This document shows positions 26,213-34,648 of a stretch of 64,000 nt of DNA, in pieces. The notes beneath the pieces were generated by a model. The model had not been told where the DNA came from, did not search any database, and saw only the letters and a list, made by a program, of their open reading frames with translations. The stretch is from Caballeronia jiangsuensis (GTDB lineage: Bacteria; Pseudomonadota; Gammaproteobacteria; Burkholderiales; Burkholderiaceae): positions 62,001 through 126,000 of the forward strand of contig JFHF01000003.1 of NCBI GenBank assembly GCA_000648925.1, given 5' to 3'. Each line of letters opens with the position of its first letter. Position 1 is the first letter of the stretch. The position numbers and the translations under genes are program-made.

Positions 26213-26698
26213 TTAGTAGCGAACCGTCAACGGTATATAGCAGTCTTGCGAGTCCCTCGTCGCTGCTTCCAGGTCACGAACGAAATCCTCCATTCGCGAA
26301 TTGAGATTGACGCAACCAGCGCTGCCCGCGTGCGTTCCACCGTGGATGAAGAAACCGCCGCGCCCATAGGTTTCTGTGCCGGGAAAGATGTGTATCGTGA
26401 TTCGATGGTCGCCCCATGCGGAACGAGAGGCCAGGTTGTACCAGTGGTTTGACCACATTTCCGCGGGTTTGATCCAGTACCGTCCGGGAGGAATCGGACC
26501 GTCGCTGCGCATTCCGAATCGCCCTGAAGAATAATCAAACTTGCCCCCGCTCGGACGGCCCGACACCGCCGGATAAGACCCGCCGCGCGGTCCATGCATG
26601 ATCAGCGTATCGCCGTTGAAGCGCAGCGAAATGTTTTCGGATCTGGAACAGGAAGGGCCGCGCGGAATACCGTGTTCTGCTGCGTATCGATCTGACAT
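26213..26698 (-). CDS. Tlde1/DUF2778-like L,D-transpeptidase-fold protein
   Basis: A 161-residue protein without a signal peptide. The N-terminal part has LRFNGDTLIMHG and YPAVSGRP, the usual opening of DUF2778/Tlde1 proteins. The active-site block HGGTHAGSAGC puts His119 and Cys129 ten residues apart with Ser126, as in L,D-transpeptidases. Tlde1 members are type VI effectors that damage target peptidoglycan. The lack of a signal peptide fits delivery by a secretion system rather than Sec. No T6SS genes are in the window. Base composition is visibly less GC-rich than its neighbours, suggesting transfer. Confidence 0.83.
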   Translation of the reverse strand: MSDRYAAEHGIPRGPSCSRSENISLRFNGDTLIMHGPRGGSYPAVSGRPSGGKFDYSSGRFGMRSDGPIPPGRYWIKPAEMWSNHWYNLASRSAWGDHRITIHIFPGTETYGRGGFFIHGGTHAGSAGCVNLNSRMEDFVRDLEAATRDSQDCYIPLTVRY

Positions 26699-26803
26699 GT
26701 TTTCAGCTTCGTTTTGCGTCGAATCGATCCTAACACTTCGGAATCCGGATTAATCCGTGCCGCAAGGAAATTCGGAATTTATCCATTTTCCTTCCGATCG
26801 TTA

Positions 26804-27760
26804 CTAAACGTCCAACGCCGCCCGCAACGCCCTCACCGCTTCCGCATGAGCCTCGGCGACTTCCGGCACGAATCCGCCCATCTTGAAGAACTCGTGGATC
26901 ATGCCTTCATACCGCGCGAGCGTCACCGCTACGCCCGCCTTTTCAAGCGTGGCGGCAAATGCGATGTCCTCGTCATAAAGCGGATCGTGATCCGCCGCCG
27001 CGATCCACGCCGGCGCAACGCCTTTGAAGTCCGGCACGCCGCCCGCCGCATCGAGAGGTGCGAAGCGCCAGTCGTCGCGGTCGCGATCGTCGCGCAGATA
27101 TTGCGCAAAGAACCACTGGATCGTCTCGCCGGAAAGCAGGTAGCCATCGGCGAGCCGCGCGTGCGACGCGCTCTTCTGCCACGCGCTCGTGCCCGGATAG
27201 ATCAGCAATTGCAGCTGCAGATCGATGCCCGCATCGCGCGCGAGCACCGCGCACACGATCGCGAGCGTGCCGCCCGCGCTATCTCCGCCGATCGCGAGCC
27301 GCGCCGGATCGATGCCGAGCGTCGGCGCTTCGCGAACGAGCCATTGCAGCGCGTCGAACGCATCGTTCACCGCGACGGGAAACTTGTGCTCGGGCGCAAG
27401 GCGGTAATCGACCGATACGACCGCGCAGCCCGCGTCGTGCGCGAGCTTGCGGCATAGCGCGTCATGCGTCGATATGCTGCCGACCGTAAAGCCGCCGCCG
27501 TGCAGATACATCAACGCCGCGACAGGCTCGGCCCAGCCCGGCTCCACCGGATGATAGATGCGCACGCCGATCGTTTCGCCATCGCGCGCGGGAATGCGAA
27601 GGTCCTCGATGGCGAACATCGGCAGCGGCGCAATATCGAGAATTTGCGCGCTCATCGCGTATGCCGCGCGCGCCTGTTGCGGCGTGAGCGTGTGATACGG
27701 CGGTCGATTCGCGCGCGCGACCATCTCCAGGATTTGCGCGATCTTCGGATTGAGCGGCAT
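26804..27760 (-). CDS. Alpha/beta hydrolase of the hormone-sensitive-lipase (HSL) family
   Basis: A 318-residue esterase or lipase. The HSL oxyanion motif HGGG lies near residue 88, the nucleophile in GDSAGG near residue 161, followed by the catalytic Asp in DHDPLYDED and His in EGMIHEF near the C-terminus. The ATG at 27760 is used, with a TTG six codons earlier as an alternative. It is the last gene of a long minus-strand lipid block. Substrates are likely short or medium acyl esters. Confidence 0.92.
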   Translation of the reverse strand: MPLNPKIAQILEMVARANRPPYHTLTPQQARAAYAMSAQILDIAPLPMFAIEDLRIPARDGETIGVRIYHPVEPGWAEPVAALMYLHGGGFTVGSISTHDALCRKLAHDAGCAVVSVDYRLAPEHKFPVAVNDAFDALQWLVREAPTLGIDPARLAIGGDSAGGTLAIVCAVLARDAGIDLQLQLLIYPGTSAWQKSASHARLADGYLLSGETIQWFFAQYLRDDRDRDDWRFAPLDAAGGVPDFKGVAPAWIAAADHDPLYDEDIAFAATLEKAGVAVTLARYEGMIHEFFKMGGFVPEVAEAHAEAVRALRAALDV

Positions 27761-27808
27761 CGGCGAAGTGAATGTCAAAGGGACACGATGATGCCACGAA
27801 CCACGCCG

Positions 27809-28669
27809 TCAGCGCGGCCGCTTCAGCGACATCGGATCGGTCGGATTGCGCAGTTGCGCGATGTCGTCGAGCCGCAGTTGCACCGACGCCATAATGTTCG
27901 GATGCGTGATGACATAGAACCGCCCTTCGCGCACCGCATCGAACGTCAACAGGGCGACGTCGCGCGCGGTGAGCTTGCCGCCCTCCACCGCCCGCGTGAG
28001 TTGCCGGGCCGCGAGCTTCTGCGACGCCGTGTAAGGCGCGTCGTTGGCGAGCGCCTCGGGCCGCGAGCGTTCGGCGTCGGCGATGCCGGTCGGCACGAAC
28101 GCGGGACACAGCAGCGACACGCCGATCAGCGACGCACCCGCGAGCCGCAAGTCGTGATGAAGCGTCTCGGTCAGCGCGACGACCGCGTGCTTCGATGCGT
28201 TGTAGACGCCCATCGCGGGCGCGGCGAGCAGGCCCGCCACGGACGCCGTATTGACGATATGCGCCGGCTCGTTCTGTTCGAGCATGATCGGCACGAACGC
28301 GCGCAGTCCGTTCGCGACGCCCATCACGTTCACGCCGAACACCCACTGCCAGTCGTTCGCGCTGTTCTCCCACACGAAGCCGCCCGCGCCGACGCCCGCG
28401 TTGTTGAAGAGCAGATGCACGCCGCCGTACGTTTCGAGCGACGCGCGCGCGAGCGCTTCGACCTGAGCGGCGTCCGACACGTCCGTCGTGACGCCGATCG
28501 CTTCGCCACCCTCCGCGCGCACTGCTTCGACAGTTGCGGCGAGCACGGCGGTGTCGAGATCGGCGAGCACGAGCTTCATGCCGAGCGTCGCGCCCAGCTT
28601 CGCGAACTCGCGCCCGAATCCGCTGCCCGCGCCGGTGATGACGGCGACCTTGCCTTCGAAGCGATCCAC
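27809..28669 (-). CDS. Short-chain dehydrogenase/reductase
   Basis: A 286-residue SDR with the NAD(P) motif TGAGSGFG (residues 12-19), NNAG near 90, and the catalytic Ser-Tyr-Lys in TASVAG and YNASK. The GTG start at 28669 is preferred because AAGGAG precedes it by five bases and the protein then opens with the usual MDRFEGKVAVITG. It directly follows the medium-chain reductase gene (14 bases), so they are co-transcribed. The substrate is unknown. Confidence 0.92.
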   Translation of the reverse strand: MDRFEGKVAVITGAGSGFGREFAKLGATLGMKLVLADLDTAVLAATVEAVRAEGGEAIGVTTDVSDAAQVEALARASLETYGGVHLLFNNAGVGAGGFVWENSANDWQWVFGVNVMGVANGLRAFVPIMLEQNEPAHIVNTASVAGLLAAPAMGVYNASKHAVVALTETLHHDLRLAGASLIGVSLLCPAFVPTGIADAERSRPEALANDAPYTASQKLAARQLTRAVEGGKLTARDVALLTFDAVREGRFYVITHPNIMASVQLRLDDIAQLRNPTDPMSLKRPR

Positions 28670-28683
28670 GTGCGCTCCTTCGA

Positions 28684-29688
28684 CTAAACGAGCTTCACGA
28701 GTTGCTTGCCGAAGTTCTTGCCGCGCAAGAGGCCGAGGAACGCCTCGGGCGCATTCTCCAGCCCTTGCGCGATGCTTTCGCGAAAATGCAGTTTCTTCGT
28801 CGCGACGCGCTCGCCGAGTTCCTTCAGCGCCTGCGGCCAGATATCCAGGTGTTCGGAGACGATGAAGCCCTGGAGCTTGAGCCGCTGCGTCAGGATGAGT
28901 CGGGGCGCGTCCAGCGGCAAAGGCTTGCCGTCGTAGCCGGAGATCATGCCGCACACGGCGACGCGTCCGAACGCATTCATGCGCGCGAGCACCGCATTGA
29001 GCGTGGCGCCACCGACGTTCTCGAAGTAGCCATCGACGCCGTTGGGTGTCGCGGCTTTCAGATCCTCGTAGAGCTTGCCCGCCTTGTAGTCGACGCAGGC
29101 ATCGAAGCCGAGCGTCTCGACGACATAGCGGCACTTGTCCGGTCCGCCCGCGATGCCCACCGCGCGGCATCCGGCCGTCTTCGCCAGTTGCCCGACGACG
29201 CTGCCCACCGCGCCGCTCGCCGCCGACACGACAACCGTCTCGCCCGCCTTCGGCTCGATGATGCGATTGAGCCCGTACCACGCCGTGACGCCCGGCATGC
29301 CGACCGCGCCGAGATAAGCGGACAGCGGCACGTGCGACACATCGACCTTGTTCAGGCCGCGGCCATCGGACGTACCAAACTCCTGCCAGCCGAGCACGCC
29401 GACGACGCTATCGCCCACCGCGAACGCCGGGTTGCGCGATTCAGTCACGACGCCCACGGTGCCGCCGATCATCACTTCGTCGAGCGGCTGCGGCGCGGCG
29501 TACGATTTCGCGTCGTCCATGCGGCCGCGCATGTACGGATCGAGCGACAGATAGTGATTGCGCACGCGCACTTCGCCGTCTTGCAGCGGCGCGAGCGGTG
29601 TTTCGACCAGCTTGAAGTTCGACACCGACGCCTCGCCTTGCGGGCGCGACACGAGCAAAATCTGGCGGTTGATCTGTGTCTCAGCCAT
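28684..29688 (-). CDS. NADP-dependent zinc-free medium-chain oxidoreductase (CurA-like)
   Basis: A 334-residue enoyl or alkenal reductase of the MDR/leukotriene-B4-dehydrogenase group. It has the N-terminal RPQGEASVSNF, the LSLDPYMRGRM motif, and the nucleotide motif SAASGAVGSVVGQLAK. No zinc ligands of the alcohol-dehydrogenase type are seen. The ATG follows GAAGGAG. Such enzymes reduce alpha,beta-unsaturated carbonyls, in keeping with its lipid-catabolism neighbours. Confidence 0.93.
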   Translation of the reverse strand: MAETQINRQILLVSRPQGEASVSNFKLVETPLAPLQDGEVRVRNHYLSLDPYMRGRMDDAKSYAAPQPLDEVMIGGTVGVVTESRNPAFAVGDSVVGVLGWQEFGTSDGRGLNKVDVSHVPLSAYLGAVGMPGVTAWYGLNRIIEPKAGETVVVSAASGAVGSVVGQLAKTAGCRAVGIAGGPDKCRYVVETLGFDACVDYKAGKLYEDLKAATPNGVDGYFENVGGATLNAVLARMNAFGRVAVCGMISGYDGKPLPLDAPRLILTQRLKLQGFIVSEHLDIWPQALKELGERVATKKLHFRESIAQGLENAPEAFLGLLRGKNFGKQLVKLV

Positions 29689-29716
29689 GCGGATTCTCCT
29701 TCGCGGATTGTTTGGA

Positions 29717-30193
29717 TCAGGCGTCGCTCGGACCGGGCGTCGCCTTCGGATCGGAACGCATCTTCTGCCTGACGATGTCGCGCCCGACCGCGAGCCGCTT
29801 CATGTATTTGAACGTGCCGAGCGCCTTCGCGACGAAGTGGCCTTCGCTGTCGCGGATCTCGCCTTCGCAATAGGCCATCGTCGTCGAACGATGCAGCACG
29901 CGGCCATAGCCGCGCAGTTCGCCGCGACCAGGCTGCATGAAATTGACTTTCATCTCGACGGTGACGACGCCTATTCCATCGCCCGCGACGCTGCGCGCGG
30001 CGAGCGCAAGCGCTGCGTCGAGAAGCGTCATCGTGACGCCGCCGTGCGCGATGCCCCACGTATTCAGGTGCGCGTCCTGAAGCGGCATGCGCACTTCGCT
30101 CTCACCGTCGGCGGCCTTGACGAGCTGCACGCCGAGCGCGTCGATGAACGGGCTTTCGATCGAAACGTTGCTCGAGGAATCTGAAGAAGACAT
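29717..30193 (-). CDS. PaaI-family hotdog thioesterase
   Basis: A 158-residue hotdog-fold acyl-CoA thioesterase. The family pattern HLNTWGIAHGGVTMTLLDAA (about residues 49-68) and EMKVNFMQPG are clear. The ATG at 30193 is used; the frame extends upstream into the Dabb gene by a GTG. It starts five bases after the Dabb stop, so it is co-translated with it. Expected substrates are acyl-CoAs from the surrounding pathway. Confidence 0.9.
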   Translation of the reverse strand: MSSSDSSSNVSIESPFIDALGVQLVKAADGESEVRMPLQDAHLNTWGIAHGGVTMTLLDAALALAARSVAGDGIGVVTVEMKVNFMQPGRGELRGYGRVLHRSTTMAYCEGEIRDSEGHFVAKALGTFKYMKRLAVGRDIVRQKMRSDPKATPGPSDA

Positions 30194-30198
30194 CGCGC

Positions 30199-30501
30199 TC
30201 ACACTTCGTAATCGACGCACTGCCGGTCTTCGCGGATCGCCGCGACGAAGTCCTTCAGCGCCTGATGCTTCGGATGAACCTGATAGGCTTCGAGCGCGGC
30301 GTGGTCGTCGAAGTCGGAGACCAGCACGACGTCATACGTGCACGCGAAACCAGGCTGCGCGGTGCCGACTTCGAAATGTCCCTGCCCCTTGACGATGCTG
30401 CGGCAGGTTTCGAGTTTCGCCTTCAGCTTTTCGGCATTCTCGGCGCGGCTCGCGCCCTCGGCGTTTTCCTTCAGCTTCCACATGACGATGTGACGTAGCA
30501 C
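30199..30501 (-). CDS. Dabb (stress-responsive A/B barrel) family protein
   Basis: A 100-residue protein starting at GTG (30501) behind AGGAG, giving MLRHIVMWKLKE as the usual family opening. The pattern of a strand near the start, FEVGTAQPG, and a helix ending HPKHQALKDFVA is typical of the Dabb dimeric barrel. A longer frame reaching 30672 is ruled out by this start. Its role is unknown; some relatives are small-molecule enzymes. Confidence 0.9.
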   Translation of the reverse strand: MLRHIVMWKLKENAEGASRAENAEKLKAKLETCRSIVKGQGHFEVGTAQPGFACTYDVVLVSDFDDHAALEAYQVHPKHQALKDFVAAIREDRQCVDYEV

Positions 30502-30571
30502 GGCGACTCCTGTTGTCGAACGAGAACTGAAGCGTAGCAAAAATCGCCGTGCGGCGAGAAACGCGCAACCG

Positions 30572-31750
30572 TCACACGATTTCGAACAGCCCCGCAGCCC
30601 CTTGCCCGCCGCCGATGCACATCGTGACCACGACGAACTTTGCGCCGCGCCGCTTGCCTTCGATGAGCGCATGGCCGGTCAGCCGCGCGCCCGAAACGCC
30701 GTACGGATGCCCGACCGCGATCGCGCCGCCGTTCACGTTCAGGCGCTCGTCGGGAATGCCCAGCGTGTCGCGGCAATAGAGCACCTGCACGGCGAAGGCT
30801 TCGTTCAGTTCCCACAGGCCGATATCGTCGACGGACAAGCCCGCGCGCTTCAAGAGCTTCGGCACGGCGAACACCGGACCGATGCCCATCTCGTCCGGCT
30901 CGCAACCCGCGACCGCGAAGCCGCGGAAGATGCCGAGCGGCTGAAGTCCTTCTTTCTCGGCGAGCGTCGCGTTCATCACGACGCACGCCGATGCGCCGTC
31001 GGAAAACTGGCTTGCGTTGCCCGCCGTGACGACCCCGCCGGGCAGCGCGGTCCGAATGTTCGACACGCCTTCGAGCGTCGTGTCGGCGCGGATGCCTTCG
31101 TCGGCGGCGAGCGTCACTTCCTTCGTGAACATGCGGCCCGTCGCCTTGTCGGCGATGCCGGCGAGCACGGTGATCGGCACGATTTCATCGTCGAATCTGC
31201 CCGCGGCCTGAGCCGCCGCCGCGCGCTGCTGCGAGCGCACGCCGTATTCGTCCTGCCGCGCCTTCGAAATCTCGTAGCGCTTCGCGACGGTCTCGGCGGT
31301 CTGCAGCATCGACCAGTAGATCTCCGGCTTGTTCTGGTTCAGCCAGCCATCGGTGAGCATGTGGCGGTTCATCTCGTTCTGCACGCACGAGATCGATTCG
31401 ACGCCGCCCGCGACGTACACATCGCCCTCGCCCGCGATCACGCGCTGCGCGGCGAGCGCGATTGTCTGCAAGCCCGACGAGCAGAATCGATTCACCGTCA
31501 TGCCGCCCACGGAAACGGGCAAACCCGCGCGCAATGCGATCTGCCGCGCGATGTTCATGCCCGTCGCGCCTTCGGGATTCGCGCAGCCCATGATGACGTC
31601 CTCGACGCGCGCCGGATCGATGCCCGCGCGTTCGACGACGGCCTTCGTCACGTGGCCGCCGAGCGTCGCGCCGTGGGTCATGTTGAGCGCGCCGCGCCAC
31701 GATTTGGCGAGCGCGGTGCGCGCCGTCGATACGATGACTGCATCGGTCAT
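30572..31750 (-). CDS. Thiolase (acetyl-CoA acyltransferase)
   Basis: A 392-residue thiolase of the degradative/biosynthetic II class. Catalytic residues are present: Cys90 in NRFCSSG, His348 in GHPYGVSG and Cys378 in CIGGGQG. It cleaves 3-ketoacyl-CoA or condenses acetyl-CoA. Its place next to FadJ and an acyl-CoA ligase points to beta-oxidation, so a FadA/FadI-like job is favoured, while PhaA-like activity is not excluded. It follows the nicotinamidase gene by 15 bases. Confidence 0.93.
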   Translation of the reverse strand: MTDAVIVSTARTALAKSWRGALNMTHGATLGGHVTKAVVERAGIDPARVEDVIMGCANPEGATGMNIARQIALRAGLPVSVGGMTVNRFCSSGLQTIALAAQRVIAGEGDVYVAGGVESISCVQNEMNRHMLTDGWLNQNKPEIYWSMLQTAETVAKRYEISKARQDEYGVRSQQRAAAAQAAGRFDDEIVPITVLAGIADKATGRMFTKEVTLAADEGIRADTTLEGVSNIRTALPGGVVTAGNASQFSDGASACVVMNATLAEKEGLQPLGIFRGFAVAGCEPDEMGIGPVFAVPKLLKRAGLSVDDIGLWELNEAFAVQVLYCRDTLGIPDERLNVNGGAIAVGHPYGVSGARLTGHALIEGKRRGAKFVVVTMCIGGGQGAAGLFEIV

Positions 31751-31765
31751 GTTGTCTCCCTTGCC

Positions 31766-32401
31766 TTAATTGAGTATGTCTGCTGACTTCACGTGCCGCA
31801 CGCCGGCGTCGCGCATCTCCTGCCACGCGCGCTTGAGCGAGCCGTCGAGATCGATCGCGCGGCACGCGTCCTCGATCACGGTCACGTCGAAGCCCGCCGC
31901 GCGCGCATCGAGCGCGGACCACGCGACGCAATAGTCGGTCGCGAGTCCCGCGAGCCAGATGTGCTTCGCGCCGACGTTGCGCAGATAGCCTTCGAGGCCG
32001 GTCGGTGTGACGCGGTCCCCTTCGATGAACGCCGAGTAGCTGTCGACCTGCTCGTGATGTCCCTTGCGGATCACGAGCCGGGCGTGCGGCACATGCAGAT
32101 CGCGATGCAGCGCCGCGCCCTCGGTGTCCTGCACGCAATGAACCGGCCACAGCACCTGTTCGCCATACGGCAGCGTCATCGTCTCGAACGGCTTTCGGCC
32201 TGCGTGATTCGCCGCGAACGACACATGCGAGCGCGGATGCCAGTCCTGCGTCAGCACGACATGCGAGAACGCGCGGGCAAGCCGGTTGACGATGGGCACG
32301 ACTTCATCGCCGCGAGCGACGGCAAGCGCCCCGCCCGGCATGAAGTCGTACTGCACATCCACGACGAGCAACACGTCTTCGACGGGTTTCATCTCAGTCA
32401 T
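31766..32401 (-). CDS. pncA: Nicotinamidase
   Basis: A 211-residue isochorismatase-fold amidohydrolase that turns nicotinamide into nicotinate for NAD salvage. Asp15 (VVDVQ), the RKG lysine and the nucleophile Cys in ATDYCV are present, with metal ligands in the DWHP region. The start overlaps the end of fadJ (ATGACTGA), so it is translationally coupled to it; earlier and later ATGs are possible. Its place inside a beta-oxidation operon is unusual. Confidence 0.9.
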   Translation of the reverse strand: MTEMKPVEDVLLVVDVQYDFMPGGALAVARGDEVVPIVNRLARAFSHVVLTQDWHPRSHVSFAANHAGRKPFETMTLPYGEQVLWPVHCVQDTEGAALHRDLHVPHARLVIRKGHHEQVDSYSAFIEGDRVTPTGLEGYLRNVGAKHIWLAGLATDYCVAWSALDARAAGFDVTVIEDACRAIDLDGSLKRAWQEMRDAGVRHVKSADILN

Positions 32402-34478
32402 TGAAGCGTCCATTCGATTGCGCGAGCCGGGTCACGAGCGCGGCGGGTTGCCACGCTTCGCCGTTGGCCTGCTTCGCGTACTTGCGCATCGCGCGCTCCA
32501 CGTTGTAGAGGCCGATGGTGTCCGAATAGAGCATCGGGCCGCCGCGCCAGAGCGGAAAGCCGTAGCCCGTCAGATAGACCATATCGATATCCGACGCCTT
32601 GCTGGCGATGCCTTCCGCGAGAATCTTCGCGCCTTCGTTCACGAGCGACAGCACGAGGCGCTCGACGATCTCTTCATCGCCGATCTTGCGCCGCCCGACG
32701 CCGCGCTCGTTCGAATACGCGACGATCATGTCGTTGACCAGTTTCGACGGCGCCGCGTCGCGCCTGCCCGGCTGATAGTCGTACCAGCCCGCGCCGGTTT
32801 TCTGTCCAAAGCGGCCCATCTCGCACAGGCGATCCGCGACGCGCGAATAGTGCAGATCGGGCTGCTCCCGATAGCGGCGCTTTCTGATCGCCCAGCCGAT
32901 GTCGTTGCCCGCGAGATCGCTCATGCGGAACGGGCCCATCGCGAAGCCGAATTTTTCGATCGCGCGATCGATCTGCGCGGGCAGCGCGCCTTCTTCGAGC
33001 ATGAAAAGCGCTTGCCGGATGTACTGCTCGATCATCCGGTTGCCGATGAAACCGTCGCACACGCCCGACACCACCGCCGTCTTCTTGATCTTCTTGGCGA
33101 GCTGCATGATGGTGGCGAGCACGTCCTTGTCCGTCTTCTCGCCGCGCACGACTTCGAGCAGCTTCATCACGTTCGCGGGGCTGAAGAAGTGCATGCCGAT
33201 GACATCGCCGGGGCGCTTCGTGAACGCGGCGATCCGGTTCAGATCGAGCGTCGATGTGTTCGATGCGAGGATCGCGCCGGGCTTCGCGATTTCATCGAGC
33301 TGGCGGAACACCTGCTCCTTCACGCCCAGTTCCTCGAACACGGCTTCGATGATCAGATCCGCGTTCGCCAGATCGGAGAACGACAGCGTCGGCCGAATCA
33401 GCGCCATGCGCTCTTCGACCTTCTCCTGCGTGAGCTTGCCCTTTTTGACCTGGGCTTCGTAGTTGCGTCGGATCGTGGCGAGCCCGCGATCGATCGCGTC
33501 CTGCTTCGTTTCGAGCAGCACGACGGGCAGGCCCGCGTTGAGGAAGTTCATCGCGATGCCGCCGCCCATCGTGCCCGCGCCGATCACGCCGATTTGCGCG
33601 ATGGTCCTGGCAGGCGTATTCGACGGCACATCGGCGATCTTGGCCGCCGCCCGCTCGCCGAAAAACGCATGCCGCAGCGCGCGGCTCTCGGGCGTCTGCA
33701 CGAGCGCGAGAAAGCATTCGCGTTCGAATGCGAGACCGCGCTCGAAGCCTTCCTTCACGCCCTTCTCGACCGCATCGATGCACTTGTGCGGCGCCGGGAA
33801 TTGCTTCGCGACCGCCGCGACGCCGTTTCTCGCGAACTGGATGAAACCTTCGGCGTTCGGGTGCTCGATCTTGCGGTCGCGCACTTTCGGATGCGGACCG
33901 CCCCAGTCCGCCGCCTTGCTCGCGAACGACAGCGCGCGGGTCAGCAGTTCGCCTTCGACGAGTTCGTCGAAGAGCTCGGTCTGCGCGAGCGTCTCCGACG
34001 GCACCGGCGCACCCGACACGATCATGTTCAACGCCGTTTCCAGCCCCACCACACGAGGCAGGCGCTGCGTGCCGCCCGCGCCGGGCAGCAGGCCGAGCTT
34101 CACTTCCGGCAGCGCGATCTGCGCGCCGGGCGCGGCGATGCGGTAGTGCGCGCCGAGCGCGAGTTCGAGACCGCCGCCCATCGCGACCGCATGGATCGCC
34201 GCGACCACCGGCTTCGCGCTCTCTTCCAGCGCCTTGATCACGGTCATGAGCGTGGGCTCTTGCGTGGCTTTCGGCGTGTTGAATTCGGTGATGTCCGCGC
34301 CGCCTGAAAATGCCTTGCCCGCGCCGATGATGACGATGGCGCGCACGTCGTCGTCATCGTTCGCGCGTTCGATGCCTTCTACGATGCCCGCGCGCGTCGA
34401 ATGCCCGAGCCCGTTGACCGGCGGGTTATCGAGGGTAATGACCGCGATGCCGCCGCGGTTCGTGTAGTCCACTGCCAT
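32394..34478 (-). CDS. fadJ: Bifunctional enoyl-CoA hydratase / 3-hydroxyacyl-CoA dehydrogenase
   Basis: A 694-residue fatty-acid oxidation protein. The N-terminal crotonase domain has GAGKAFSGGADITEF and AMGGGLELAL near residues 50-110; the NAD domain starts near residue 297 (IGVIGAGTMGGGIA) and has the HFFSPA dehydrogenase motif. It performs hydration and oxidation of enoyl-CoA. The ATG at 34478 has CAGGAGA. It is upstream of pncA and the thiolase, which supplies the next step. The shorter type without isomerase motifs favours the FadJ/FadB-like peroxisomal style. Confidence 0.93.
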   Translation of the reverse strand: MAVDYTNRGGIAVITLDNPPVNGLGHSTRAGIVEGIERANDDDDVRAIVIIGAGKAFSGGADITEFNTPKATQEPTLMTVIKALEESAKPVVAAIHAVAMGGGLELALGAHYRIAAPGAQIALPEVKLGLLPGAGGTQRLPRVVGLETALNMIVSGAPVPSETLAQTELFDELVEGELLTRALSFASKAADWGGPHPKVRDRKIEHPNAEGFIQFARNGVAAVAKQFPAPHKCIDAVEKGVKEGFERGLAFERECFLALVQTPESRALRHAFFGERAAAKIADVPSNTPARTIAQIGVIGAGTMGGGIAMNFLNAGLPVVLLETKQDAIDRGLATIRRNYEAQVKKGKLTQEKVEERMALIRPTLSFSDLANADLIIEAVFEELGVKEQVFRQLDEIAKPGAILASNTSTLDLNRIAAFTKRPGDVIGMHFFSPANVMKLLEVVRGEKTDKDVLATIMQLAKKIKKTAVVSGVCDGFIGNRMIEQYIRQALFMLEEGALPAQIDRAIEKFGFAMGPFRMSDLAGNDIGWAIRKRRYREQPDLHYSRVADRLCEMGRFGQKTGAGWYDYQPGRRDAAPSKLVNDMIVAYSNERGVGRRKIGDEEIVERLVLSLVNEGAKILAEGIASKASDIDMVYLTGYGFPLWRGGPMLYSDTIGLYNVERAMRKYAKQANGEAWQPAALVTRLAQSNGRFND

Positions 34479-34544
34479 GAGTGTCTCCTGTCGACCGGAT
34501 ATCGGATTAATTGTGGGCGATGGGTGCAGAATACACACAAAAGC

Positions 34545-34552
34545 ACGACCGT
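34545..34552 (-). promoter_or_regulatory. Possible TetR-type operator upstream of fadJ
   Basis: ACGACCGT at 34545-34552 is an ACG-N2-CGT palindrome within an AT-rich stretch about 70 bases before the fadJ start. TetR-family fatty-acid regulators often use sites of this kind. The assignment is inference. Confidence 0.3.
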
Positions 34553-34596
34553 TCAATTAATATGATTGCCTAGTGTCATGCAGACGCCGAATACGA

Positions 34597-34633
34597 CAAA
34601 GCCCCGGTTCCGCGCGAGCGGACCGGGGCTTTG
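34597..34633 (-). terminator. Hairpin terminator after the acyl-CoA ligase gene
   Basis: A 16-bp stem with one bulged T in the left arm (34597-34613 with 34618-34633) and a GCGA loop. The minus-strand side ends in CTTTG with a short T stretch. It follows the acyl-CoA ligase stop by 15 bases and so partly separates it from fadJ. Confidence 0.75.
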
Positions 34634-34648
34634 ACGGGCGTGACTGCG

